Shown here one piece after another: positions 33,840 to 42,235 of a stretch of 51,584 nucleotides of DNA. Location of the stretch: NCBI GenBank assembly GCA_003660905.1, contig QMVB01000001.1, positions 1 through 51,584 on the forward strand, given 5' to 3'. The DNA comes from Candidatus Nanohalarchaeota archaeon (lineage in GTDB: Archaea; EX4484-52). Every line of letters starts with the position of its first letter. The first letter of the stretch is position 1. A model generated the notes under the pieces. The model ran no database searches. It was not told where the DNA came from and saw nothing but the letters and a program-made list of their open reading frames with translations. Position numbers and translations under genes: made by a program.

Positions 33840-34013
33840 ATGAAATGCAATTTTTGCTTAAAAGAATTTAAGAACAAAGGTCACTTGTTTGTGAAAAACG
33901 ACGGGACAAAAGTATATTACTGCAGTTCCAAATGCATGAAAAATGCCAAAATAAGAAACCCAAGAAAAACAAAATGGACAGGATGGGCTTTGAAGGCAAA
34001 GGGCAAGGAATAA
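33840..34013 (+). CDS. rpl24e: Ribosomal protein eL24
   Basis: 57 aa. The zinc finger uses CNFC near the N-terminus and CSSKC in the middle, and the C-terminal RNPRKTKWTGWALKAKGK is diagnostic. An AAGGTGA ribosome binding site precedes the ATG at 33840. Last gene of the ribosomal operon. Confidence 0.93.
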   Translation: MKCNFCLKEFKNKGHLFVKNDGTKVYYCSSKCMKNAKIRNPRKTKWTGWALKAKGKE

Positions 34014-34036
34014 GCGATATTCTTGTAAATTACTAG

Positions 34037-34462
34037 GCATCATTTAATATAGAGAAAATACCAGCAAGTAAATTATTTGCATATCTGCTATTGTTTTTGG
34101 CATTTATACTGCCTGGTTTTGGTTATCTATATAATAGTGATTTAAATTTATTCTTTGAACTCGATTTGTATAGGTTGCTTTTTCTCTCAATATTTTATTC
34201 AACACCATTAGTCTTAATGGGTGTGATATAGGTTAATAAAGAACCAAGCATCCTTTTTGAAATTGATGAGCGTTCAGAAGACAACGAGGAGTATTATCGT
34301 AAACTTATGCTCTATGTATCGCTATTTACATTAAGTGCTTATTTTATGGCGACTCTTTTATTTTTTTTTGCTTCCAGAATTTCTTATACTGCTTATATTT
34401 ATTCGCTTCCAGTTATAATTATCATAACAACAATAGCACAATCTTTTAAGAAGAAGAAATAA
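34037..34462 (+). pseudogene. Broken small membrane-protein gene
   Basis: One frame reads through 142 codons except for a TAG at 34229-34231. It encodes four hydrophobic segments (for example LLLFLAFILPGFGYL and AYIYSLPVIIIITTIAQS) and ends KKKK. No start codon is found before the first helix; the frame is closed by a stop at 34034. So both the start and the middle are damaged. Family unknown. Explains the 475-bp gap between eL24 and the PfkB gene. Confidence 0.55.
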
Positions 34463-34488
34463 GAATCTATCAAAAGATTATGCCTGTA

Positions 34489-35505
34489 TCAAACCCTGCT
34501 TTTCCTAATCTCAAGCGGATATTTTTTCATTTGTTTTAGTGCCTGATTCCAGCTCAAAAGAATGTTTTTTGCCCCGTAATTTTGTATTACAGATTCAGAG
34601 TTGATTGTAGCCATCCATAGAGCAAAATCAAGAGGCTTGCCTTTGGCAATTGCCGCAACCAAAGTGGATGCGAAAGCATCTCCTGCGCCTGTCCTTTCCA
34701 GTGCCTTTATTTCTTTATGCGGCTCAAATTCATACAATGTTTCGCCGTCATAAGTATATGTTGTATTTTTGCCGTCAGTTATGCATATAATTTTCACACC
34801 AATGCTTCTTATTTTTTTCAGCAAATCAATCATGTTTTCCCTTGAATCTTTCCCATAGAATTTTTTGACTTTTCCTGGGTCTGCTTTGGCATCTATTCCA
34901 AGGACGAGACCGATTGCCTCTTCTTTGTTGAATATAATTATCTCAGTATTTTTCAATATTCTGCCGAGCTCTTTCCTGTGGGCTTTTATCTGGTAATAGC
35001 TCGGGTTGAATGCAACATTTATGCCCTTCTTTTGCGCAAAATCACTTAATGCAATCTGGGTTTTGAAAGCATCTCCCATCATCGAGCAAAAGTAAAACCA
35101 TCCTGTTTTGATTCCATCTAAATCTATGTCTTTCATTGTCAGTTTGTTGCTTGCTCCCTTGTATGTCAGAATTGTCCTGTTGTGCTTTTTTGTGTCAAGA
35201 ATTATAGAATGATCATTCATATCCTTTGTTATTTTGCCGACAAATTTTATTTTTTCCTTTTTGAGCATGTCAATAATGTCTTTTTTGAAATGATCTCCTA
35301 TTTTGCCAAGATAAGCAGTTTTGAGCCCAAGCCGCGCAAATGACACTGCGGTATTTGTCCCTCCTCCACCAATAAAGAACTGGATATTTTCCACGGTCAG
35401 CTTTGCGCCGACAGGATAAGATATTGTATGTTCCCGCTCAGCTATATTTGTGTCTACAAAAGTGTCTATCGTTGCAGAGCCTATTGTTGTTATATCATAT
35501 TTCAT
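34489..35505 (-). CDS. PfkB-family carbohydrate/nucleoside kinase
   Basis: 338 aa. The two PfkB signatures are visible: IGGGGTNTAVSFARLGLKTA in the N-terminal part and the ATP/anion-hole motif LERTGAGDAFASTLVAA with the catalytic Asp. These kinases phosphorylate ribose, other sugars or nucleosides; the substrate cannot be told here. A good Shine-Dalgarno (AGGAGG) precedes the ATG at 35505. It follows the toxin-antitoxin pair in opposite sense of reading order on the same strand. Confidence 0.9.
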   Translation of the reverse strand: MKYDITTIGSATIDTFVDTNIAEREHTISYPVGAKLTVENIQFFIGGGGTNTAVSFARLGLKTAYLGKIGDHFKKDIIDMLKKEKIKFVGKITKDMNDHSIILDTKKHNRTILTYKGASNKLTMKDIDLDGIKTGWFYFCSMMGDAFKTQIALSDFAQKKGINVAFNPSYYQIKAHRKELGRILKNTEIIIFNKEEAIGLVLGIDAKADPGKVKKFYGKDSRENMIDLLKKIRSIGVKIICITDGKNTTYTYDGETLYEFEPHKEIKALERTGAGDAFASTLVAAIAKGKPLDFALWMATINSESVIQNYGAKNILLSWNQALKQMKKYPLEIRKSRV

Positions 35506-35525
35506 ATATTCCTCCTATTAATTTA

Positions 35526-35891
35526 TTATTTCTTGTAACCAAATATTTTATCGTATTTTTTATGATCAATAATATCTAATATTAATTCAATAATTTCAAT
35601 TTCATTTGTCCTCAAAGAATATACTACTTGCCAATATGATGTAAGATTAAATTTCCATAAGTTGTTGATGCCATAGCCATCAATATATGTTTTTGGAATA
35701 TTTTTTTTTGGCATCTGCATTCCTGCCACGGGATTTTGCTTTAATAAATCAAATGCTTTATTGATTGATTTTAATAATTGCTGATGCACAGATTTATTGA
35801 TGCCTTTTTCTGTTTCTTCTCCTGCTATTTTATTTAGCGTTTGATATTCTTCATTTGCCTTTTTTCCAAGCACTAATTTTATTGGTTTCAT
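35526..35891 (-). CDS. RelE/ParE-type toxin
   Basis: 121 aa. A basic helical N-terminus followed by the RelE/ParE beta sheet: NLWKFNLTSYWQVVYSLRTNEIEIIELILDIIDHKKYDKIFGY. The pattern YSxRxNExEIIExILDIxDHKxYxxxFGY is common to ribosome-dependent mRNA interferases. It overlaps the upstream antitoxin gene by 4 nt (ATGA), the usual coupling in these modules. Confidence 0.8.
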   Translation of the reverse strand: MKPIKLVLGKKANEEYQTLNKIAGEETEKGINKSVHQQLLKSINKAFDLLKQNPVAGMQMPKKNIPKTYIDGYGINNLWKFNLTSYWQVVYSLRTNEIEIIELILDIIDHKKYDKIFGYKK

Positions 35892-36145
35892 ATCTCAATG
35901 CCCTCATCAACTGCCATTTGAAATTTTGAAGTCGGATTGTATGTCCAGATAATACCCTTGTGAGTATCCATAATCATGCCTCTGTTTTCTAAATATTTCA
36001 AAACGATGTTTAGCGTCTGATCCATGATTTTTGTCGGCAGTTTTTTTTTAAGTTCCGTCCTGTTGATGGCTAAATCTTCTTTTTTTAAAACATCTTCTAT
36101 CATAAGTACAGTCTTTAATGTCGGATAATGTAATATTTTTTGCAT
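35888..36145 (-). CDS. Winged-helix-like antitoxin
   Basis: 85 aa, predicted helix-turn-helix or winged helix (IMDQTLNIVLKYLENRGMIM) with an acidic C-terminus that could wrap the toxin. Starts at the ATG at 36145 with a GGTGAT Shine-Dalgarno. A TATATATCTATATA palindrome upstream (about 36158-36172) is a candidate operator for autoregulation. Confidence 0.7.
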   Translation of the reverse strand: MQKILHYPTLKTVLMIEDVLKKEDLAINRTELKKKLPTKIMDQTLNIVLKYLENRGMIMDTHKGIIWTYNPTSKFQMAVDEGIEI

Positions 36146-36187
36146 TTTATATCACCCATATATAGATATATAGAAAACTATATAAAC

Positions 36188-37396
36188 TTATATATGCACT
36201 TTAATCTTTAATTTATTTACTTTAGGAGCTTTCTTTAATGCCTCCAGCCCCGGAAGCTTCTTTTTTGACAGATAATTGAGCATTGCTCCCCCAGAGAGGC
36301 AGATATGATTAAAGCCTTTTATTTTGAACTCAAGTATAGCATCAGAAGTGTGCCCTCCACCGACAAAGGAATATGCTTTAGAAGAGGCGATTGCATTTAA
36401 CAATGCCAGAGTCCCTTTGCGGAAATTTTTGTCTTCAAAGCTTCCGGGGGTCCCTTTCAAAAATATCGTCTTTGCTTTTTTGATTATTGCAACATAGGCA
36501 TCTATTGTATCCTGCCCGATATCATATATTTCATATTCGCTCGGGAATTGATTTAGCTTTAGTTCAAGGCGTTTGTTATTGTTTTTCACTCCGAAGTCCA
36601 CAGGCGTTTTCATATTGTATTTTTTTATCATCTGCTTTAATCTGTTGTTTGGGAGAATTCCTCTGCCTTTAAGATACTCTGACTGCGCTCCGAAATCAAA
36701 ACCCTGCGAAGTCAGGCAGTTCTGCCCGAAGAGCCCGCAGCAGAGGATATAATCAATATCCTTTCTTGAATTTATCAGATTCATCGGCTCTTCCGGCTTT
36801 GCGCCCCCGAAGATAAATACAGCAGGATGATTGATTTTGTCAAACTTTGCCAGTGCAGTGAGTTCTTTTTCAAGGACAGGACCTGCATAGGACGGGAGAA
36901 CTTTTGGAAACTCGCTCATTGAAGTATGCGCCCTGTGGCAGTTTGAAAATGCGTCATTTATGTAGACATCAGCCAATGGAGCAAGAGCCATCACAATTTT
37001 ATTGTCTTTGATGTTTTTAGGAGGATATTTTTCCTCATCGAGAAATCTTAAATTTTCCAGCAGGATTGCCTTTCCTGCCTTCAGGTTTAGGATTGCTTCT
37101 TTTGCTTTTTCTCCAACAATATCAGGGATGTATTTTATTGCAGTATACTTTCCAATCATCTTTGCGTGCGCTTCTAAATTTGTGAAATCTTCGCCGCCTT
37201 TCCTGCCCTGATGAGCAAGCACAACAAGCTTTGCTTTTTTTTGCTTTATCTGCTTTATCGTCTTTATGTGCTCTAAGATTCTTTTTGAAAGCTCAACTTT
37301 CCCTTGAGAAATAGGGGAGTTTAAGTCAACTCTCAGCAATACAACCTTGTTTTTTAGATTAATGTTTTTATAGCTCGGGTAGGAAGATTTTATCAT
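36188..37396 (-). CDS. pgk: Phosphoglycerate kinase
   Basis: 402 aa. Converts 1,3-bisphosphoglycerate plus ADP to 3-phosphoglycerate and ATP, and the reverse. Motifs: VVLLRVDLNSPI, VVLAHQGRKGG, DAFSNCHRAHTSM, and the nucleotide loop SFVGGGHTSDAI. Length is normal. The toxin-antitoxin pair lies downstream on the same strand, the surface protease upstream. Confidence 0.97.
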   Translation of the reverse strand: MIKSSYPSYKNINLKNKVVLLRVDLNSPISQGKVELSKRILEHIKTIKQIKQKKAKLVVLAHQGRKGGEDFTNLEAHAKMIGKYTAIKYIPDIVGEKAKEAILNLKAGKAILLENLRFLDEEKYPPKNIKDNKIVMALAPLADVYINDAFSNCHRAHTSMSEFPKVLPSYAGPVLEKELTALAKFDKINHPAVFIFGGAKPEEPMNLINSRKDIDYILCCGLFGQNCLTSQGFDFGAQSEYLKGRGILPNNRLKQMIKKYNMKTPVDFGVKNNNKRLELKLNQFPSEYEIYDIGQDTIDAYVAIIKKAKTIFLKGTPGSFEDKNFRKGTLALLNAIASSKAYSFVGGGHTSDAILEFKIKGFNHICLSGGAMLNYLSKKKLPGLEALKKAPKVNKLKIKVHI

Positions 37397-37419
37397 ATGC
37401 CAAATATATGATTTAATGT

Positions 37420-39699
37420 TTATATATTTATTTTGTTTCTCCCGACTGCCAAAGACAAAAACATCAGTCCTATTGACAAAAAGATTGTAGGGACTTCCGG
37501 GATTGCCAAAGGCAGATAATCTGTGTTGCTTCCCCCGCTGATATTATGCGGATAATCCACGAACCCATCTCCGTTACTGTCCGGTGTGTTGAAATCCGAG
37601 AAATAATTTCCTCCTATGTATGGACCACCGATTATATTTGTTTCGGTCTGGTTTGTAATATTCCAGTCATTGTTTCCATTGTCCCAAGCATTGTTTGTGT
37701 TGTCAAAATAATTGTTGTATATTAAATTTGGTACTTGCGCACCTGACTGGTATAAATAAATACCATATTCTAAATTGTTGACTATTGTCGAATTTTTTAT
37801 TGTATTTACATTAGCCTGAGATAAATATATTCCATAATTATTAGAAAGAGCAGTTATATTCAGAATTTTATTTAATCCAGAACGACGAAGATACACTCCT
37901 CTGTCCCAGTCTGTGACAATGCAGTTTTTTATCAGGGATGTTGTATTTGTTGACGAACCCCTTGATATACGGACTGCATAACTGGGCTCTAAAGAAATCC
38001 CGGCTATCTTATGGTTCCGGCAGTCCAAAGTTATGTTGTTTGCAGTTACATCCATGCATATTTCAGCACTTGAATCAAGAATATCTGCTGTCAAATAATA
38101 TGCCGCTCCTGTTTTATTCAATTCCCTACAGCCAGATATATAAAATACAGTTATATCAACATTTAGACTTCTTGTTTCAGAACTATTTGCAACACCTATC
38201 CTATTTTCCCAGCACTCTACATTCCATGAATAAGTTCCATCAGATAATTCATGACTCATTATTGTTGACGTGGCATTTATGGCATTTGTGGAATTTTCAA
38301 CAGTCCCGTTTATTACAAGATTGCATGTGGAATTTTCTGAAATATGGTTGTACACCGTAAAATTAAATATTGTCCTGTTGCTGTTTTCTGTGTGGTCGTT
38401 TGACGGGCTGTTTAAAACAATAATGGGATTTAGATTAGGGGGATTTACTGCATCTACATAATTAAAATAATCTGTTACATTGCATTCGTTGAAACCAATC
38501 TTAAAATATCCATCTCCATTCCACGAGGAACCCCAGCTGTTCTTTACAATCCAGTAGCTTGTTGTGTCGTTTCCTGTGTCGTTGTATCCTGTTAAAACAA
38601 CAGCATGATTCAAATCGCCCTCTTCATTGCAACGATAAATATCACCATCCCAATCATCACCATTGTCCATATCTATCGCGATTGGAAGAGGACCATAATA
38701 ACTTATCCAGTTTTTGAGTTCATCGTTTGAAAAATCAGAGTAGTAAACAGTATAATTACTGCCGGACAAATCCCATAATCTTGCGTTCCAGTCAGAACAC
38801 TTTCCATTGCAATTGCTGTTTGACTTATTATATGGAAAACAAAATTCATCGGAAATTCCATCCTCTTTTATATAATCAAGAGCCACAATTTGATTCCCGC
38901 CATCACAATCTCCACAGTAAGCGCAACAGTCAGAAACGAGATACTGTTCAGATAAATCCGGGTTTAATTGCGAATTGTTCTGGTCGATATTGTATTTTGC
39001 CTCTACTGCCCCGACAGCAGAAAAAGCCCAGCAACTTCCGCAACTTGCCTGATCCTTTACCGGTGTCATCCAGTTTTCATTATTGTAATTTCTCCAGTCA
39101 TAATAAGAATGGATGTTGCCATTGCCTACCACAAGAGAAGAAGCGCCAAAAGATTTGTCTTTGACTTTCTTTGCATTTGCTAAATCCGGTTTAAACGCAT
39201 AGCTTATTTTTTCATCAAGACCCATCATCTCTATCATAGGGACCATATTATTTTTATTTAAGAAACCAGAGCTTATCTTCGTAAAATCAACTTTGTTTTT
39301 TTTAGGTATGCAAATAGCATACTCTGAAGAATAAGAATTCCCTGTTTTTATTGTTTTGATATCGTATCCGTGCTTTGCGCAATAAGAGAATTCTTGCCCT
39401 GTCTTGCCATTGAGAAAATCCCATGCATTGAATTTTGCATTGTCTGAAATGACGCAAACTCCATCCTGACTGCCATCACTGCCAGTTGTTACTTCGTAAT
39501 TATAACCCATTTCTGTGCAATAAGCAGCAGAAGGATTGGATATTCCAAATGAAATTCCTGTCAAAATTATTATCATAAAACTTACTGCCAACCCGAACCA
39601 TAAATTTTTCAGGTGTCCTGAAGTATCACGTAAAAAAGAAAAAACTTTTTTTGTTTTTTCTGCATTGAATCCTGTATTTTTTACTTTTCCATTTTTCAT
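37420..39699 (-). CDS. Secreted papain-family cysteine protease with beta-helix domain
   Basis: 759 aa. An N-terminal membrane helix or signal anchor (about 35-55), then a DUF333-like Cys-containing domain (NPSAAYCTEMGY...DGVCVIS), a C1A papain domain with catalytic Cys in ASCGSCWAFS (about 223), His in LNHAVVLTGYN (about 362) and Asn in WIVKNSWGSSW (about 385), an Ig-like segment, and a right-handed beta-helix of the NosD type (about 510-690). The end is DSNGDGFVD, a dockerin-like loop, followed by PEVPTIFLSIGLMFLSLAVGRNK, which looks like a PEF-CTERM-type sorting signal: Pro-Glu motif, hydrophobic helix, basic end. A surface-attached protease is likely. An archaeosortase would be needed if the tail is processed. 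Confidence 0.9.
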   Translation of the reverse strand: MKNGKVKNTGFNAEKTKKVFSFLRDTSGHLKNLWFGLAVSFMIIILTGISFGISNPSAAYCTEMGYNYEVTTGSDGSQDGVCVISDNAKFNAWDFLNGKTGQEFSYCAKHGYDIKTIKTGNSYSSEYAICIPKKNKVDFTKISSGFLNKNNMVPMIEMMGLDEKISYAFKPDLANAKKVKDKSFGASSLVVGNGNIHSYYDWRNYNNENWMTPVKDQASCGSCWAFSAVGAVEAKYNIDQNNSQLNPDLSEQYLVSDCCAYCGDCDGGNQIVALDYIKEDGISDEFCFPYNKSNSNCNGKCSDWNARLWDLSGSNYTVYYSDFSNDELKNWISYYGPLPIAIDMDNGDDWDGDIYRCNEEGDLNHAVVLTGYNDTGNDTTSYWIVKNSWGSSWNGDGYFKIGFNECNVTDYFNYVDAVNPPNLNPIIVLNSPSNDHTENSNRTIFNFTVYNHISENSTCNLVINGTVENSTNAINATSTIMSHELSDGTYSWNVECWENRIGVANSSETRSLNVDITVFYISGCRELNKTGAAYYLTADILDSSAEICMDVTANNITLDCRNHKIAGISLEPSYAVRISRGSSTNTTSLIKNCIVTDWDRGVYLRRSGLNKILNITALSNNYGIYLSQANVNTIKNSTIVNNLEYGIYLYQSGAQVPNLIYNNYFDNTNNAWDNGNNDWNITNQTETNIIGGPYIGGNYFSDFNTPDSNGDGFVDYPHNISGGSNTDYLPLAIPEVPTIFLSIGLMFLSLAVGRNKINI

Positions 39700-39831
39700 T
39701 TTATCAATTATTTATCTTTTAATCTTTCTTAATTAAAGAATAGATTTAAATATTTATTATATGATTATAAGCCCCTTTATGCAGTTTTTAGGCTATTTTA
39801 AAATATATATGTTTTAATTGCCATAAATCAA

Positions 39832-40764
39832 TTAATCTCCTGCCAAATACTCCGCAGTAATCCTCACAGCCTCATCGCTGCTGTATTTTGGACACCATCC
39901 GATTTTTTCTATTTTTTTGATATCCAATACCATTTTTGGAACATCCCCCTTCCATCCGCCGGCTCCGCCGGTGTAAGTGTATTCCGGAGAAAGAGACATA
40001 ACTCCTGCTGTAATATCTGCGATTTTTTTTGTGGTCGTCCATTCATTTGTTCCGATATTGAATATAGTTACGTCTTTTTTTGATTTTTTTACTGCAAAAA
40101 TCATCGCCTCTATGCAGTCAGATACATGGACATAAGATTTTGCCTGCTTTCCGTCCCCCAGAATCTCCATCTGCTTTGGATTTTTCTTAAGCTTGTTTAC
40201 AAAATCATAAATTACCCCGTGCGTGGAATTCATGCCTACAACATTCGCAAACCGGAAAATATGGCTTCTAAACGAGAATAGGGATGCATAGGCGCATATC
40301 ATGCCTTCGCATGCAAGCTTTGTTGCCCCGTAAATTGATATCGGAACCAGAGGTCCGTAATCCTCTTTTGTCGGTATTTGTTCAGCAATCCCGTAGACTG
40401 TTGAAGTTGATGAAAAAATGAAGTCCTTTATCCTGCACTTTTTTGCCTGATTTAGAACATTGTTTGTCGCAATTGCGTTTTGCTCAAAGACATTGTCAAT
40501 ATTTTCCGTGCTTGACTTTACATCAGGATTTGCCGCCAGATGCCATATTTGCTCTGCGCCGGAAAATGCTTTGTCAAGATTGTCCTTTACCAGATCAATT
40601 TTTTTAAAAGATACATTGGGCAGTTTCAGCTCTTCCATAATAAATTCTTTTTTCCCCGAAGACAGGTTGTCAATTACAACTATTTCGTTGCTTTTGCTTT
40701 TAGACAGCTTCTTCACTAAGTTAGATCCTATAAAACCCGCCCCTCCGGTTATTATTATTTTCAT
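39832..40764 (-). CDS. NAD-dependent sugar-nucleotide epimerase (GalE-like)
   Basis: 310 aa extended short-chain dehydrogenase. The Rossmann motif TGGAGFIGSNL is at the very N-terminus; the catalytic Ser is in SSTSTVYG and the YxxxK pair in YGATKLACEG. It resembles UDP-glucose 4-epimerases and provides sugars for surface glycans. No other glycan genes are adjacent. Confidence 0.93.
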   Translation of the reverse strand: MKIIITGGAGFIGSNLVKKLSKSKSNEIVVIDNLSSGKKEFIMEELKLPNVSFKKIDLVKDNLDKAFSGAEQIWHLAANPDVKSSTENIDNVFEQNAIATNNVLNQAKKCRIKDFIFSSTSTVYGIAEQIPTKEDYGPLVPISIYGATKLACEGMICAYASLFSFRSHIFRFANVVGMNSTHGVIYDFVNKLKKNPKQMEILGDGKQAKSYVHVSDCIEAMIFAVKKSKKDVTIFNIGTNEWTTTKKIADITAGVMSLSPEYTYTGGAGGWKGDVPKMVLDIKKIEKIGWCPKYSSDEAVRITAEYLAGD

Positions 40765-40817
40765 ATAATTAGTTCAAAATCAATTTTATATACTTTTATT
40801 CCTTCTGGATAATGCCC

Positions 40818-40831
40818 CGCAGCTTGCTGCG
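40818..40831. repeat. Palindrome related to the dispersed repeat
   Basis: CGCAGCTTGCTGCG, a perfect 6-bp stem with TT loop, the same core as the dispersed element but without its GGAGATTCAT end. Perhaps a truncated copy. Confidence 0.6.
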
Positions 40832-40896
40832 AAAGACTATTATAGTTGAAATGTCTCCTAAAAAGCAACAGTTGAAACTTTATAAATTTACGAATG

Positions 40897-40951
40897 AAGA
40901 TACCCCACAGCTTACTGCAGAGTGAGCGAAGAGAACGGCAGGAGATTCATT
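40897..40951 (+). repeat. Dispersed palindromic repeat, copy C
   Basis: Full-length partner of the copy at 5358-5407; shares the CAGCTTACTGCAG palindrome, a GAGTGAGCGAAG-like middle and the GGAGATTCATT end. Confidence 0.65.
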
Positions 40952-41335
40952 CTTTGGTTTGCGATAACTTTCAGCAACTTTGGCTGAACAGTAAACTTTA
41001 CCTTCACTGTTTTTTTGCAAATTATGAGAGATATATACATATATATAAGCAATATAACTGCATATACTTTTCGTTCAGAATTCGTTGCTACATAAACCGC
41101 TAAAAAATCAGAATTTTGGAGTTTTAAAGATTAAGCGTTAAAGTTGAGATTAGCGAGTGAACGAAGAAATTCATCGAAACAATTGAATTTTATGAATTTC
41201 GATGTAAACAGTTAATAACATTAAAAAGCAAAGCAACACCCGTAAAACTTGATTTTTATGGTTTTTCTGCGCGTAAATTTTGCAAGGATGCAGAAAAATG
41301 TCGTAAGCGCAAAAACCACAATAAGCGCAGAAATA

Positions 41336-41407
41336 TGGTCCGGGTGAGAATTGAACTCACGATCTTCGCCATGTCAAGGCGACGTCATACCACTAGACCA
41401 CCGGACC
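41336..41407 (-). tRNA. tRNA-Val(GAC)
   Basis: Standard cloverleaf: acceptor GGTCCGG/CCGGACC, 3-bp D stem (GTC/GAC), anticodon stem TCGCC/GGCGA with loop TTGACAT (anticodon GAC), 5-nt variable loop, T stem GTGAG/CTCAC with TTCAATT, discriminator A. CCA not encoded. Its first base is the last base of the stop codon of the pilin-like gene just upstream, so both probably come from one transcript. Note that ValRS is at 45527. Confidence 0.95.
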
Positions 41408-41748
41408 TAATAAGAATCCTTGCATTTGCAGCAGCATTTATCTGGAGTTGCTGTTGCATCCTCAACACAATCGGTTGTGTCGTGTATGTAATCATCACCA
41501 CAATCATCCTGATTACATACACCATCCGCATCTGCTGGCGTTGCAGCTTTACTACTTACAAGAAACGCTTTATTCCCATGAATTGTCTTGCACATAGTAA
41601 CCGAAATAGTATCCCCTGATTCTTTTTCTGTCGGCTGAAGAATACTTTCATTTGTCCCAAGCAGTCTTTCAGAAAATACAAATATTAGTGCAAATGCAAT
41701 AATCAGTGCGACCATTATTGCAACGACAATCTTTACTCCTTCTCTCAT
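41407..41748 (-). CDS. Pilin-like small protein ending in a Cys-rich CCCKC motif (1)
   Basis: 113 aa. N-terminus MREGVKIVVAIMVALIIAFAL: a short charged head, Gly, then a single hydrophobic helix, like archaeal class III (type IV pilin) signal sequences though not a perfect consensus match. Then a polar ectodomain with Cys at about 53 and several Cys/Asp pairs, ending DKCCCKCKDSY. It is the last of three tandem paralogues (gaps of 29 nt). The stop codon TAG (41407-41409) touches tRNA-Val. Function unknown; surface-exposed fibre or metal/disulfide-rich protein is plausible. Confidence 0.75.
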   Translation of the reverse strand: MREGVKIVVAIMVALIIAFALIFVFSERLLGTNESILQPTEKESGDTISVTMCKTIHGNKAFLVSSKAATPADADGVCNQDDCGDDYIHDTTDCVEDATATPDKCCCKCKDSY

Positions 41749-41777
41749 ATTATTATTTGACTAATTCATTTATATAT

Positions 41778-42206
41778 TTATCCTCCGCATTTGCAGCAGC
41801 ATGTTGTTGTATCTGTTATGCTGCATCTTGCTAAAGGAACAACTGTATTTGGCAGGCAAACATGATTACAATTTGAACCAGAATTATCTTTTATCACGCA
41901 CCTTTTTACGCCAGGTGCATTGCTAGGACAGCAACAATCACTTCCACAGTCGCTATTAAGAGTACAAGTAGCAGTTACAGTTGGAGTATTTGCAGCGCAA
42001 ACACTTCCACAACTAAGCGAAACAGTGTAATACTCCCTCCCTGTCATTTTGCATTTAAGCCCCCTAAAACCGCTTGCAGAGTTCTCCTCTCGTTGCTTTG
42101 CTTTATCGTTTAAGTTCAATACCCTATCAGAGAGTATAAAAATCACTCCAAATGCAATAATCAATAAAACCAAGACAGTGACAACTATTTTCATTCCTTC
42201 TTCCAT
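41778..42206 (-). CDS. Pilin-like small protein ending in a Cys-rich CCCKC motif (2)
   Basis: 142 aa, the longest of the three. MEEGMKIVVTVLVLLIIAFGV at the start, then an acidic/basic spacer and a Cys-rich ectodomain (about 17 Cys) with an internal SDCCCPS and the terminal TTCCCKCGG. The doubled CCC motif suggests an internal duplication compared with its neighbours. Same strand and spacing as the other two. Confidence 0.75.
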   Translation of the reverse strand: MEEGMKIVVTVLVLLIIAFGVIFILSDRVLNLNDKAKQREENSASGFRGLKCKMTGREYYTVSLSCGSVCAANTPTVTATCTLNSDCGSDCCCPSNAPGVKRCVIKDNSGSNCNHVCLPNTVVPLARCSITDTTTCCCKCGG

Positions 42207-42235
42207 ATAAGTTATAGTTTGCTAAGTATATATAT

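Larger units (their letters stand above)
40765..41335. other. Repeat-rich intergenic region, no gene seen
   Basis: 570 bp without a supported gene. It holds a perfect CGCAGC-TT-GCTGCG hairpin (40818-40831) and the dispersed repeat at 40897-40951, plus a 9-bp inverted repeat GAAATTCAT/ATGAATTTC around 41168-41199. It separates the epimerase gene from tRNA-Val, both on the minus strand. Confidence 0.7.

Noticed and set aside
34229..34231. TAG as pyrrolysine codon
   Set aside because: The gene also lacks a start codon and no pyl genes are visible; decay is simpler.
37938..39183. Plus-strand frames opposite the papain-like protease
   Set aside because: Antisense shadows; catalytic motifs on the minus strand are unambiguous.
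40765..41335. Short plus-strand frame at 40894-41103
   Set aside because: Lies across the palindromic repeat, odd composition, no ribosome binding site or family.
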